A DNA stretch of 64,000 nucleotides from Krasilnikovia cinnamomea (GCF_004217545.1 NZ_SHKY01000001.1:1364001-1428000), one strand, 5' to 3'. Numbered from the stretch's first letter, positions 34,664-43,403 are shown. Made by a program: numbers and translations. Notes: a model not told the origin generated them from the sequence alone.

Positions 34664-35443
34664 GTGTCCGCTCGCGCCGCCCGCCTGATCGCCGTGCCCT
34701 TCGCCCTGATGACCTTCGCCCTGCGGGTCGTGGCGGACTTCTGGGTGGACCCGCTGGCCCTGCCGCTGCGGCCCTGGCCGGTCAGCCTCGCCGCCACGGT
34801 GGCCGCTGGGCTGGCCGCCGGCCTGCTCCCGCTCGGCGGGTACTGGCTGTGCACGCGTCATGCCTGGCGACGGCCGGCGGCGTGGCACGCGGACGCCAAC
34901 CGGGGCCGCTTCGTCGCCGACCTGACCCCGCGATGGGCCGGTCCTCAGGCCGTGCTCATCGCCTGGTTCAGCGGCGGTCTGGTGCCCGACGAGCGCGTTC
35001 CCGGCACCGACCGGGTGCGGATCGCCGACCTGGGAGTGGTCACCGACGTCTGGATCGTCCTCGCCGCCATCGCGCTGGTCGCCGGCGTCGCGGTGGTCCT
35101 GGCGGGCCGACCACGGCTGACCCTGGACCCGGGCGGCGTCATGCTGCAGAGCCTGGTGACCCGGCGGCGGTTCGGCTGGAACGATCTGGTCCCCGGCATG
35201 CCGCCGCCCCCGGCCAAGCCGAGTCCCCGGGTGGTCACCCTGTACCGACGCCCGCCTGACGCGTCACACGGCCCGTTCCTTCCCTGGCGTCTCCCGGCGG
35301 ATCGCCTGCACGTGGATCCGGCGTTCCTCGCCCTGAGCCTGCGCCGCTACCTCGACCATCCGGAGCACCGCCAGGCCATCGGGACCGCCGAGGAGATCGC
35401 GGCGTTGCGCGACAGCGCCGCCTCTCCGGCGCCGCCCAGCTGA
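34664..35443 (+). CDS. Membrane protein with a PH-like cytoplasmic domain
   Basis: The 259-residue protein has two TM helices near the N-terminus (about 8-28, 35-58), a third around 125-145, then a soluble region. That region (RLTLDPGGVMLQSLVTRRRFGWNDLVPG, then WRLPADRLHVDPAFLALSLRRYLDHPEHR) looks like the bacterial PH domain of many actinobacterial membrane proteins. Function unknown. It converges with the next gene, stops six bases apart. Confidence 0.6.
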   Translation: MSARAARLIAVPFALMTFALRVVADFWVDPLALPLRPWPVSLAATVAAGLAAGLLPLGGYWLCTRHAWRRPAAWHADANRGRFVADLTPRWAGPQAVLIAWFSGGLVPDERVPGTDRVRIADLGVVTDVWIVLAAIALVAGVAVVLAGRPRLTLDPGGVMLQSLVTRRRFGWNDLVPGMPPPPAKPSPRVVTLYRRPPDASHGPFLPWRLPADRLHVDPAFLALSLRRYLDHPEHRQAIGTAEEIAALRDSAASPAPPS

Positions 35444-35449
35444 TCGAGG

Positions 35450-36403
35450 TCAATCAACGCTGACGACCACCTTGCCGAGGGCACGTCCCTCGCCGACCTC
35501 GGCCAAGGCCGCGGGCACGTCGTCAAGGCCGACGGTGTGACCGATGTGAATGGTGAGATCACCCGCGACGCAGAGGTCGGCGACCGGCCCGAAATGCGTC
35601 GGCCCCTCCTTGACCGCGAGCACTCCGAGACGGCGACCCGTGAGCCGACCGGCCAACGAGCCGACCGTCAGGATGCGCAACAGGGCCGGTACCGATCCGC
35701 CGACGCACCGGTACCGGCCACCGGGGGCCAGGGCCCGGCGGTAGGCGAACACCGACCGGTGCGCGACCAGATCGAGCACGAGATCGTACGGGCCGCCGCG
35801 GGTGAAGTCCTCGCTCCGATAGTCGATCACCGCGTCCGCGCCGGCCGAGCGCATGAAGTCGAGCTTGCCCGCGTTGTCGACGCCGGTCACGTGGGCGCCC
35901 AGCCGCTTGGCGAGCTGGATGGCGAACGAACCCGAGCCTCCGCCCGCGCCGTTGATGAGGACCCGGTGCCCGGGCGCGGCGCCGCCGGTCCCCTGCCACG
36001 CGATCACGCCCGCCTGCGGGATCGTCGACGCCTCGGCGAAGGTCAGCGCGGCGGGTTTGTGGGCCAGCACCGATTCGGGGGCGATCGCGTACTCGGCGAA
36101 GCCGCCCTTGAGCCCGAGGTTGTCGCCGTACACCTCGTCGCCGGGCCGGAACCGGGTCACGGCCGGACCGACCGCCTCGACCCGACCGGCGATGTCCGAG
36201 CCGAGAATGGGGCGTGCCGGGGTGCGTAGGCCGCCGATGCGCGAATACAGCGGAGAGCCTCGCAGGGTCTCCCAATCGCTCAGGTTGACCGAGGTCGCCG
36301 CAACCTTGATCAGCACCTGGCCGGCGGCCGGGGACGGCGTGGGAACGTTCTCGATCCGCAACACGTCCGGGGGTCCGTACCGGTCGTACACGACCGCTCT
36401 CAT
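35450..36403 (-). CDS. Zinc-type/quinone-oxidoreductase-like MDR family dehydrogenase
   Basis: This 317-residue NADPH-dependent medium-chain oxidoreductase has PILGSDIAGRVEAVG, GDEVYGDNLGLKGGFAEYA, QAGVIAWQG and the Rossmann loop INGAGGGSGSFAIQLAKRLG, followed by SEDFTRGGPYDLVLDLVA. It lacks the zinc-ligand set of alcohol dehydrogenases, so quinone or enone reduction is likely. ATG start with GAGG upstream. No functional partner is evident. Confidence 0.88.
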   Translation of the reverse strand: MRAVVYDRYGPPDVLRIENVPTPSPAAGQVLIKVAATSVNLSDWETLRGSPLYSRIGGLRTPARPILGSDIAGRVEAVGPAVTRFRPGDEVYGDNLGLKGGFAEYAIAPESVLAHKPAALTFAEASTIPQAGVIAWQGTGGAAPGHRVLINGAGGGSGSFAIQLAKRLGAHVTGVDNAGKLDFMRSAGADAVIDYRSEDFTRGGPYDLVLDLVAHRSVFAYRRALAPGGRYRCVGGSVPALLRILTVGSLAGRLTGRRLGVLAVKEGPTHFGPVADLCVAGDLTIHIGHTVGLDDVPAALAEVGEGRALGKVVVSVD

Positions 36404-36413
36404 CCGTCCATCC

Positions 36414-37535
36414 TCAACCTTCGACGCCGGCCTCTTCCTGAAACGCGTCGACCTCTGCCACGCCAGGGAACTCCGCCAGCTTGGCACGGAGCAGGAGGAG
36501 CCGCTCGGTGACCCGCGAGCTGCCAGCCTTGCGGGACAGACGAAGGGCGCGCGTGGCGGCCTCGGCCGCACGTTCGACCTCGTTCGCCTGAAGTAGCGAC
36601 TCGGCGAGCCAGGTCAAGTAGAGCCCGGTCTCCCGCCCAGTCTCCTCGCCGTACCCGGCGGTCGCGCGCTCCAGGATGGGAACCGCTCGCAGCGGGCGGC
36701 GAAGCTGGGTCCAGACCCGCCCGGCCATGATGTCGATCTCACCCTCGTCGAGCCAGTAGACCCAGATCGGATCGTCGGCCGGCCGACGATGCTCGTACTG
36801 TTCCTCAACCGTGCCGAGGGCCCGCTCGGCGGCCGCCGCATCGCCGGCCCGGGCCTCGGCCCAGGCGACACGTTCGGCTAGGAGCGCCCTGACTGTCGCG
36901 CTAGCTGCACGTCGCGCGCCAACGCAGGCGGATTTCGCGATCGTCACGGCCTCTCGTGCATCACCGACATTGGCGACCTGGTACGCGAGCGACGAGAGGT
37001 TGTTGGCCGCACCTGCCGCGTCTCCACCCGCGTGGGCGGCACGTATCCCTGCGAGGTAGTAGCGCTCCGCTTCGGCATGGTGTCCCGCATCGCTGGTAAC
37101 CCACCCGGCTACCTGGGCTAGCTCACCGATCGCAACCAGGAGACGTCTGCCGACCTCCTCGGTGTAGGCGGCGTCGCGAAGCAGCGCAGCCGTCGCCACC
37201 AGCTCCGCGGCGACCATCGCGTGCGTGTCCTGCCCTCCGACGTAATCGTCGAGCTGGCGGAGCTGATGGACCCGCTTCTCCACGTCCCGGGCCTGAGACA
37301 CGCCGATGCGGCGGCCAGCACGAGTGGCGGTGACCTGGGGCGGTTCGGCGATCAACCACATGTGCGCCAGCGTGCGGGCGTTCTCCGCCATGGGCTTCGT
37401 CGCCTGCACAGCGGCGGCGAGCCGGTCGGAGTCCCTCGGCCGCCAGATCCCGTCGTCCAGTTTCCACGGTTCGCCGCCCGAGTCCGCCGAGGCGACCAGG
37501 CCGCGTATGGGTCGAGCGGCTTGCCCGAACGTCAC
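36414..37535 (-). CDS. TPR-like protein resembling the C-terminal part of XRE regulators, without the HTH
   Basis: The 373-residue helical-repeat protein starts MTFGQAARPIRGLV and continues with WKLDDGIWRP, then TPR-like helices (AERYYLAGIRAAHAGGDAAGAANNLSSLAYQ, AKSACVGARRA, LYLTWLAESLLQANEVERAAEAATRAL). In actinomycete relatives this block follows an N-terminal XRE helix-turn-helix; here no HTH is encoded upstream and a stop lies in frame just before 37619. It may be a protein-binding sensor that lost its DNA-binding part. GTG 37535 follows GAGGGG. Less GC3-biased than neighbours. Confidence 0.6.
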   Translation of the reverse strand: MTFGQAARPIRGLVASADSGGEPWKLDDGIWRPRDSDRLAAAVQATKPMAENARTLAHMWLIAEPPQVTATRAGRRIGVSQARDVEKRVHQLRQLDDYVGGQDTHAMVAAELVATAALLRDAAYTEEVGRRLLVAIGELAQVAGWVTSDAGHHAEAERYYLAGIRAAHAGGDAAGAANNLSSLAYQVANVGDAREAVTIAKSACVGARRAASATVRALLAERVAWAEARAGDAAAAERALGTVEEQYEHRRPADDPIWVYWLDEGEIDIMAGRVWTQLRRPLRAVPILERATAGYGEETGRETGLYLTWLAESLLQANEVERAAEAATRALRLSRKAGSSRVTERLLLLRAKLAEFPGVAEVDAFQEEAGVEG

Positions 37536-37661
37536 CACCGCTGGCCCCTCCGTGCCGCCAAGGTGTCGCCCTTGCTTGCCAGGCCCACAGCCTGCCCGAT
37601 GGCAGCACTTCAGCACCACTCCTCTCGCTCTGGCGGTCTACCCCTCTTGCGGAGGATGCCG

Positions 37662-38087
37662 TCACGTCCCATGCGGGGGTCGGCGCGTCCAGGCGAGAAA
37701 GCGATCGCAGAGTTCACCCGGCGCCGACTTGGGCAGCTCGGCGGCAGCCTCGATCATCCACGAGGTCATCAGGATTGTGAGTTGAACGGTCGGGGAGTCG
37801 GGAACGATGTGCACTCGATAGGGCTGGCAGGGCCACGGTGCCCGGCAGGCCATGCACAGCCAGTCGGGTCGGTGCGGCTGGTGGACCCGAACGACGGATT
37901 CGTACGCGCCTGCTGGCCCGGAGTCAGCAGCGGCGTGACGATCGGCAAGGGCATGGTCGGGCGCGTCCAGTCCGGTGGCGGGTGGGCACCGCTGCGATCC
38001 GGGTACACGGTTGCCGGCCCGCACAGATCCGCCGCCGGTCGGTTGTTCCCGTATCGGCGCCACCACCGGAAGCGCATCGTCATCCAC
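37662..38087 (-). CDS. Small hypothetical protein with a CxxC...WPC motif
   Basis: The 141-residue protein contains HQPHRPDWLCMACRAPWPCQPYR, a Cys-rich motif of small actinomycete proteins that may bind zinc; I do not know its function. The start at GTG 38087 is set by GGAGGGG seven bases upstream. It is divergent from the DUF6879/XRE group and probably belongs to the same accessory island. Confidence 0.5.
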   Translation of the reverse strand: MDDDALPVVAPIREQPTGGGSVRAGNRVPGSQRCPPATGLDAPDHALADRHAAADSGPAGAYESVVRVHQPHRPDWLCMACRAPWPCQPYRVHIVPDSPTVQLTILMTSWMIEAAAELPKSAPGELCDRFLAWTRRPPHGT

Positions 38088-38201
38088 CTCAACCCCTCCG
38101 TCAGGCCACAACGTCGGATCGTCCGGCCCAATCGGAATGGGCCGCGGCCGGACTCATCTGCCCATCGACGCTATGGCTGCGGCGTAGGAGCGCTCGAGAA
38201 C

Positions 38202-38218
38202 TTTGCAGAATTTTGCAG
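38202..38218. promoter_or_regulatory. TTTGCAG direct repeat, 10-base period
   Basis: TTTGCAG occurs at 38202-38208 and 38212-38218, one helical turn apart, in the divergent region upstream of the small gene/DUF6879/XRE group. It is a plausible operator for the XRE/DUF5753 protein. I see nothing else in 38088-38282. Confidence 0.4.
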
Positions 38219-38282
38219 CTTGACGCGTGCCGGACCGGCGGGAACCATGGCAGGAGCGACACTGACCCTCCGGGAGGACACT

Positions 38283-38489
38283 GTGGAGCTGAGCTTCGTC
38301 GCCAAGGACCCCGGTTCTGAACCGAGCGGCTCCCCGACGCTGTATCGCACCGACCGCGGATCCTGGGTGGTGCAAGGCTGGGTCGTTACCGACCAGGCCG
38401 CGTTGGACGCAATGGACATCCCTGCCGGGGAGTCGTGCGTGGAAATTCCCGATCGCCTCGTTCCATTCTTCGCCCCGGGCGAACGGTGA
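38283..38489 (+). CDS. Small hypothetical protein, partner of DUF6879/XRE
   Basis: The 68-residue protein MELSFVAKDPGSEP...SCVEIPDRLVPFF is a common actinomycete small protein found before XRE/DUF5753 genes. Its role is unknown; a BldB-like or antitoxin-like partner function has been suggested for such loci. GTG with GGGAGG five bases before. The stop overlaps the next ATG (TGATG). Confidence 0.65.
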   Translation: MELSFVAKDPGSEPSGSPTLYRTDRGSWVVQGWVVTDQAALDAMDIPAGESCVEIPDRLVPFFAPGER

Positions 38490-39010
38490 TGGACCCGGCG
38501 ACCTACGACGACCTCAACGCGCTGTGCCGAGGCATCCGAAAGTCATTTGTGCACCTGGAGACCCGGGACGCCTACGGTACCGAGGTGGAATCACCCCACA
38601 TGGCGAGATGGCGGCGCGGCGAGCCCGACGACTACGCCTGGCTCGGCTGGTGGTTGGAGATGCTGCGCGAACACCGCGCAGCCGGGCGCACCTGCCGCCG
38701 GGCCCGCATCGTGTCCGAGCCGTTGAGTGACTACCAGCGCTGGACGATGAGCCATGCGAGCCTGTTCACCGACGCCGGCGAGGAGATCCGATACCTGCCG
38801 CGCCCTCGGCTGGCCACCATAGCGCTGCCGGGGAGCGGGGACTTCTACGTCTTCGACGACGAGATCGTGTTGTTCCTGCACTACACCGGCGCGGGCACAA
38901 ACGCTTCATTCCAGACAACGACCGAACCTGCGATCGTGCGGACCTGCCGTCAGGCCTTCGAGACGGTGTGGGATTTGGCTGTGCCCGTACGTGACTACCG
39001 ATCCCAGTAG
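38489..39010 (+). CDS. DUF6879 family protein
   Basis: The 173-residue protein has FVHLETRDAYG, YAWLGWWLEMLREHRAAGR, RARIVSEPLSDYQRW and IRYLPRPRL, as in DUF6879 proteins of actinomycetes. Function unknown. It sits between a 68-residue partner and an XRE regulator, overlapping both, as in abaA/whiJ-like developmental loci of Streptomyces. ATG coupled to the preceding stop; GTG 38486 is an alternative. Confidence 0.75.
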   Translation: MDPATYDDLNALCRGIRKSFVHLETRDAYGTEVESPHMARWRRGEPDDYAWLGWWLEMLREHRAAGRTCRRARIVSEPLSDYQRWTMSHASLFTDAGEEIRYLPRPRLATIALPGSGDFYVFDDEIVLFLHYTGAGTNASFQTTTEPAIVRTCRQAFETVWDLAVPVRDYRSQ

Positions 39011-39854
39011 CTCCGTTGCGCAGGCCCGCAAGGATCTCGGTAACCGCCTACGCCAACTGCGTCGCACTGCCGGATTGACTGGCAAGGCACTGGCCGCCGC
39101 CACCGGCCAGCATTTCACCCGGATCAGCCGCATCGAGCACGGTGTGCAGGCACCCACCGAAGCGAACATCCGCGACTGGTGCACCGTCTGCGGCGCTCCC
39201 GATCAGATCCCCGAACTGATCGCTACCGCCCGGTCCGTCGAGTCCGCCTACCTGGAATGGGCACGGCAATCGCGCGCCGGTATGCGCCGCCTCGGTGATC
39301 TGCACTCGATCGCCACATACCGGCGGACAACCACATTCCGCATTCACGAACCCACCATCCTGCCCGGCATCTTCCAGACCGATGCCTACATCCGGCGGAT
39401 GCTCGCGTTCTGGTACGCGTTTCTGGACGCTCCGGACGACACCGAGGCCACCATCGCGATGAAGGCGGAAGGCACTGCTACCGCCCTTCACCCGACCAAG
39501 CGCATCGCCGTGATCCTCGGTGAGCAGGCACTGCGCACCCGGCGCGGCACGCTTCAGGAACACTCGAGCCAGCTCGACCACGTGCGGACGCTGATGCGCC
39601 TGCCGTTCGTCTCCGTCGGAATCATCCCGGCCGACGCGCAGCGCTACGCCATCGCCTCCATCGGCTTCTGGATCTTCGACAGCAACGCTGTCGCACTGGA
39701 GACCCCCACCGCCGCCATCAAAGTCACCCGGCCGAAGGAAATCGCACTCTACGCCAAGCTTTTCGATGACCTCCGAAAGGAGGCACGCTACGGCTATGAG
39801 GCGCACGCAATCATCGACGGCGTCGTCAGAGGCACCCAGGCTACGGATCTCTGA
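38991..39854 (+). CDS. XRE-family regulator with DUF5753 domain
   Basis: The 287-residue protein has an N-terminal XRE HTH (RQLRRTAGLTGKALAAATGQHFTRISRIEHG, about 20-50) and a DUF5753 ligand domain (YRRTTTFRIHEPTILPGIFQTDAYIRRML and LMRLPFVSVGIIPADAQR). GTG start 20 bases inside the DUF6879 gene. It probably represses its own operon through the TTTGCAG repeats and answers to its small partner proteins. Confidence 0.88.
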   Translation: MTTDPSSSVAQARKDLGNRLRQLRRTAGLTGKALAAATGQHFTRISRIEHGVQAPTEANIRDWCTVCGAPDQIPELIATARSVESAYLEWARQSRAGMRRLGDLHSIATYRRTTTFRIHEPTILPGIFQTDAYIRRMLAFWYAFLDAPDDTEATIAMKAEGTATALHPTKRIAVILGEQALRTRRGTLQEHSSQLDHVRTLMRLPFVSVGIIPADAQRYAIASIGFWIFDSNAVALETPTAAIKVTRPKEIALYAKLFDDLRKEARYGYEAHAIIDGVVRGTQATDL

Positions 39855-39880
39855 AACGAACACGGCGCGCTGCAACGCGT

Positions 39881-40444
39881 CTAGAGTTCGCCGGTTGCCT
39901 TCAGCAGGAGCACGGCCAGCAGCCCGGAGACCGACCCAGCCCCAATGATCCGGCCACCTTCGATGTGCTGCCAGATCTCATCGAGGGGAATCCAGCCGAC
40001 GCGCTCAGCCTCGTTGATGTCCGGGGCCGACCCGGTGAAGTCAGCACCGCGTGCGAGGTACACGACGTTCTCCTGATCGATGGTGCCCACCATGGGTTGG
40101 AACGCGATGAGCCGTTCCATGCTGCGCGGGCGCCATCCCGTCTCCTCCTCGACTTCACGAGCCGCGCACGCCATCGGGTCCTCGGTCGGGTCCAAATAGC
40201 CGCCAGGCAGCTCCCAGACCCAGCGATCCATGATGAAGCGGTGCCGCCACAGCATGAGGACGCGCTCGTCATCATCCAGGACGATAACCATGGCCGCGCT
40301 GGGCACGCGAAGGACGTACTGCTCGAATCGCACGCCGTCGGGTAGTTCCACGTCGGCAATTCCGAGGACTGCACGGCGGGTGTCGTCGATGACCCGCTCC
40401 CCGTGGATGATCCATTCGCTGGCCCGCTTCGGTTCCACGCCCAT
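39881..40444 (-). CDS. NUDIX hydrolase
   Basis: This 187-residue ADP-ribose-pyrophosphatase-like NUDIX enzyme has an intact Nudix box at about residues 80-102 (GGYLDP...REVEEETGW) after RVLMLWRHRFIMDRWVWELPG. It should hydrolyse a nucleoside diphosphate derivative; substrate unknown. It converges with the XRE gene and is part of the less GC-biased island. Confidence 0.88.
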   Translation of the reverse strand: MGVEPKRASEWIIHGERVIDDTRRAVLGIADVELPDGVRFEQYVLRVPSAAMVIVLDDDERVLMLWRHRFIMDRWVWELPGGYLDPTEDPMACAAREVEEETGWRPRSMERLIAFQPMVGTIDQENVVYLARGADFTGSAPDINEAERVGWIPLDEIWQHIEGGRIIGAGSVSGLLAVLLLKATGEL

Positions 40445-40451
40445 GTGCGAA

Positions 40452-40457
40452 ACCCTA
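40452..40457 (-). promoter_or_regulatory. -10 element of the leaderless NUDIX gene
   Basis: On the minus strand TAGGGT is followed by seven bases and the ATG at 40444, with no ribosome site. Confidence 0.55.
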
Positions 40458-40567
40458 GCGGCGCGCTATCGCAGCTGACATCGCCCTCATTGCTAGGCAG
40501 GAGGTGGTGTCGGTGCTGTCATCGCGGGCGTGGTCCCTCATCAGCATCCAGGTGACTTCTTGGGTTG

Positions 40568-41122
40568 CTACCAGGTGTGGCGGCCGGAAGCCTTCGCCAG
40601 CGCGCCGGCCCGCCACATCACCGCCGCGCCCGCCAGCCAGGCGAACAGGGCGAGCACGGTCACCACGAACCCGACATGCGGCAGCGCGCTGATCCGCTCC
40701 CCGCCGTTGGCGCCGATCAGGGCGAGAACAGCGAAGACCGGCGCCAGTACGGCGGCTCCGGCCGTCAGCCGCAGGGCCGGGCCGAGACGCGGATCACCCG
40801 GGTGCTGACCGCGCGCGAACAGGGCGCACAGCGCGCCGATCCCCGCGGCCATCACCACGAACAGCCCCCACTGGCCCGCGCCCGCCATCTGCGCCAGGGT
40901 GCCGGAACGGCTCCGCGACGATGCGGTCGGACCTTCGGTCCACAGGTAGATGGCCTTTGTCCGGGAGCCGCCGGATTCGAACACCTTGGTTTCGGCGAAC
41001 CAGGGCAGCGCCGAGGCGACCAGAACGAGGAGACCCAGCAACGCCATGAACAGGCAGAGCTTCCGCCACCGCTGACGGTCGTCGACGACACTGCCGGCCC
41101 GGGCATCCAACTGCGCCTTCAT
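40568..41122 (-). CDS. Four-TM membrane protein of unknown function
   Basis: The 184-residue protein has TM helices at about 24-42, 84-104, 117-137 and 151-171. An extracytoplasmic loop (KVFESGGSRTKAIYLWTEGP) lies between the first two. No known motif. TGAGGAGGACCG gives a strong ribosome site before the ATG. Confidence 0.6.
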   Translation of the reverse strand: MKAQLDARAGSVVDDRQRWRKLCLFMALLGLLVLVASALPWFAETKVFESGGSRTKAIYLWTEGPTASSRSRSGTLAQMAGAGQWGLFVVMAAGIGALCALFARGQHPGDPRLGPALRLTAGAAVLAPVFAVLALIGANGGERISALPHVGFVVTVLALFAWLAGAAVMWRAGALAKASGRHTW

Positions 41123-41280
41123 CGGTCCTCCTCAAGCCCCAAAAACCGTCTCGACCAGGGGCGATGTGAATGGAAGGACGGTAGGTCCGGTGTCGCCCGT
41201 CGGCATCAGCCGCTCGGACGGGGATGGCTGTCCGGGCGGTGGCCGCGGACCGCGCGCCTGAGCCTGTCGTCTGACGCGCG

Positions 41281-41320
41281 GAACCCGCTGAGCCGGACTT
41301 GGTTCCGGCTCAGCGGGTTC
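41281..41320. terminator. Strong hairpin terminator
   Basis: A perfect 17-base stem: 41281-41297 pairs with 41304-41320 around the loop CTTGGT. It begins eight bases after the stop of the minus-strand membrane protein gene. Confidence 0.85.
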
Positions 41321-41327
41321 GTCCCGT

Positions 41328-41744
41328 TCAGCGGCTGGTGAGCGCGGGCCGCAGCGCAAGGATCAGGCCGAGCGTGACGTATCCGGCCAGCAGGTGCGCC
41401 ACCCCGAACCAGTCGGCGACCGGAAAGCCGAAGATGGCCATCACGGGAATGGTCGCGACCGCCCAGCTCTCGGCGACCATCGGCCATACCCGGGCGGCCC
41501 CGCGCCAGCGGCCGGCGAAGGCGATCTTCAGCCCGATGACGAACATGCCGACCATCGACAGCGGCCAGAACGCGTCCAGGATGGACAGCCACGCCTCGTC
41601 GCGCAGTGCCGGGAAGAAGCCGTGCAGCACGGTCCAGAGGGTGGCGAGCGCGAGCAGGCCGTACTCGACCTTGAGCATCGCCCGCGCGGCCCGCGTCACG
41701 CCGGTCGCGCCGGTCCTCAACTGCGCGGTGACCAACGCGAGCAT
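41328..41744 (-). CDS. Integral membrane protein, possibly 5'-truncated
   Basis: The 138-residue protein has about four TM helices (LLALATLWTVLHGFF, ILDAFWPLSMVGMFVIGL, WAVATIPVMAIFGFPV, LLAGYVTLGLILALRP). The first residues, MLALVTAQL, look like the end of a lost TM helix. The ATG lies exactly at the junction with a kinase remnant on the other strand, and no ribosome site is evident. I suspect a deletion removed its true start. Function unknown. Confidence 0.5.
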   Translation of the reverse strand: MLALVTAQLRTGATGVTRAARAMLKVEYGLLALATLWTVLHGFFPALRDEAWLSILDAFWPLSMVGMFVIGLKIAFAGRWRGAARVWPMVAESWAVATIPVMAIFGFPVADWFGVAHLLAGYVTLGLILALRPALTSR

Positions 41745-41746
41745 GC

Positions 41747-41959
41747 GAGCGCGAGACCCGCTGCGAGGTGCGCCTGGCGTGCGACGGTGCCGAGCTGGTG
41801 GTGACCGTCCGCGACGACGGGGTGGGGATCGCGCCGGACACCGCGGCGGGCGTCGGGCTCGTGTCGCTGCGCGAGCGCGCCGCCGAGCTGGGGGGCGAGT
41901 GCCGGGTCGAGTCCGCGGGCGCGAGTGGCACCCTGGTACGCGCGCGCGCCTGCCGCTGA
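41747..41959 (+). pseudogene. 3' remnant of a NarL-type sensor histidine kinase
   Basis: From 41747 the frame reads ERETRCEVRLACDGAELVVTVRDDGVG then GVGLVSLRERAAELGG, the C-terminal ATP-binding lobe (G1/G2 boxes) of HisKA_3 kinases, ending at TGA 41957-41959. Everything upstream (sensor, His box, N-box) is missing and no start exists in frame before GTG 41768. It lies immediately before the response-regulator remnant, as in an intact kinase-regulator pair. Confidence 0.75.
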
Positions 41960-41983
41960 CGGCGCAGCCTGTGGAGGTGAGCC

Positions 41984-42434
41984 GTGACTGACGTACGGGT
42001 GGTAATCGCGGACGACCACCCGGTGTTCCGCGAGGGCCTGGCGGTGCTGCTCGGCTCGGTGGACGGGGTGGACGTGGTGGGCACGGCGGCCGACGGTGTC
42101 GCCGCGGTCCGGCTCGCCGCCGAACTCACCCCGGACGTCGTGGTCATGGACGTCCAGATGCCGCAGCTCAACGGCGTGGAGGCGACCCGGCGGATCACCG
42201 CGGAGACCCCGGGCGTCGGCGTGGTCGTGCTGACCATGTCCGAGGACGACGGCACGGTCTTCGCCGCGGTCCGCGCGGGCGCCCGTGGTTACCTCGTCAA
42301 GGGCGCCGAGCAGGAGGAGATCGTCCGGGCGATCACCACGGTCGCGGCCGGCGGGGTCGTGTTCGGGGCGGCGCTGGCCGTGCGGATCGCGGAGTTCTTC
42401 GCCGCGGGCCCGCGACGCCGGCCTCGGGCGCTGA
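41984..42434 (+). pseudogene. LuxR-type response regulator with its HTH domain deleted
   Basis: The receiver domain is intact: IADDHPVFREG, phospho-acceptor Asp in VVVMDVQMP, TMSEDD and LVKGA. After AEFFAAGP the frame becomes nonsense. The next bases, read in another frame, are CGC GAC GCC GGC CTC GGG CGC TGA (RDAGLGR stop, ending 42434), the usual last residues of this family. So about 200 bases coding for the LuxR helix-turn-helix have been deleted at about 42408, putting the tail out of frame. The open frame runs on to 42619 into the P1 peptidase gene. Confidence 0.75.
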
Positions 42435-42444
42435 CTGCGCACCC

Positions 42445-43308
42445 TCACGGTTCGGTGCCGACCGCGGCGCGGATCGCGGCGACCATCGCGTCCACCGCGA
42501 CCGCCCGCACCAGCTCCAGGTGGACGTCGGCACCCACCTCGCCGGTCGCCAACGCGACCACCGCGTCGCCGTCGAATCGGGAGTGCGCCGGGTGGATCGC
42601 GCGGGCAATGCCGGTGTGACCGCTCTGCGCCAGCAGGTAGCAGTCCGTCTTGGACAGTCGGGCGTTGGTCAGTACCACGCCGATCGTGGTGTTCTGCCGT
42701 TCGAATCCGGTCCCACCCGGGAGAGGCACCTCGGCCCCGCCGAACAGGGGCGTACCCGTGTCGTCGAGGACGTCGCCCCACGCGTTCACGACGACCAGCG
42801 CGGCCACCTCGGCCGCACCCGCACTCCGCGACGCCCAGCCGACGCCGCCCGGATCGCGCCGACCCCGCCAAGCCCCGGTACCGGCGCCCGCACCGCCGCC
42901 GACCGGGCCGGTCCCGAACGGCTCACCGGCCCAGGCGGCGAGCGCGGCCGACCGGCCGCCGTCCGCCCCGGGCGGCCCGGACCGTACAGAATCGTCATAA
43001 ACGGACATGCCGACCACGATCGGGACCGGCCCGGCCGGGGTGGGGAAGCCCTGGCCACGCTCCCGCAGCAGCCCCATCACGCCGTCGGCGGCGGCCAGGC
43101 CGAACGCGGACCCGCCGGACAGCACCACCGCGTCGACCCGATCCACCAGCCGGGTCGGGTCGAGCAGAGCGAACTCGCGGGTGGCGGGGGCACCGCCGCG
43201 CACCTCCCCGGAGCCGACCGTGCCCGGCGGCGGCAGCACGACCGTGACGCCCGTTCCGGAGCCCGTCCAGTGCCCGGCCCACGCGGACAACAGCTGCGGC
43301 TTTGTCAT
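42445..43308 (-). CDS. P1 family (S58, DmpA-like) peptidase
   Basis: The 287-residue protein has the S58 fold: WTGSGTGVTVVLPPPGTVGSGEVRGG, VVLSGGSAFGLAAADGVM, VVNAWGDVLDD and RQNTTIGVVLTNARLSK. The family self-cleaves before the nucleophile. Here the NTT site gives a Thr nucleophile as in mycobacterial Rv1333-type proteins, rather than the Ser of DmpA. It may be a cytosolic aminopeptidase. ATG 43308 gives a slightly short N-terminus. Ends 11 bases past the response-regulator remnant. Confidence 0.85.
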   Translation of the reverse strand: MTKPQLLSAWAGHWTGSGTGVTVVLPPPGTVGSGEVRGGAPATREFALLDPTRLVDRVDAVVLSGGSAFGLAAADGVMGLLRERGQGFPTPAGPVPIVVGMSVYDDSVRSGPPGADGGRSAALAAWAGEPFGTGPVGGGAGAGTGAWRGRRDPGGVGWASRSAGAAEVAALVVVNAWGDVLDDTGTPLFGGAEVPLPGGTGFERQNTTIGVVLTNARLSKTDCYLLAQSGHTGIARAIHPAHSRFDGDAVVALATGEVGADVHLELVRAVAVDAMVAAIRAAVGTEP

Positions 43309-43403
43309 GACCGACTGCACCGAGCGCGGCGCGGGCCAGGCGGGCATGAGGGAGGTGGCTGGGTCATGTTCGCGAGCTTGGCACAGGGTGCGACAGCGGG
43401 GGA

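Noticed and set aside
36414..40444. Prophage or integrative element
   Set aside because: Lower GC3 and XRE genes are suggestive, but there is no integrase, excisionase, replication gene, tRNA or att repeat.
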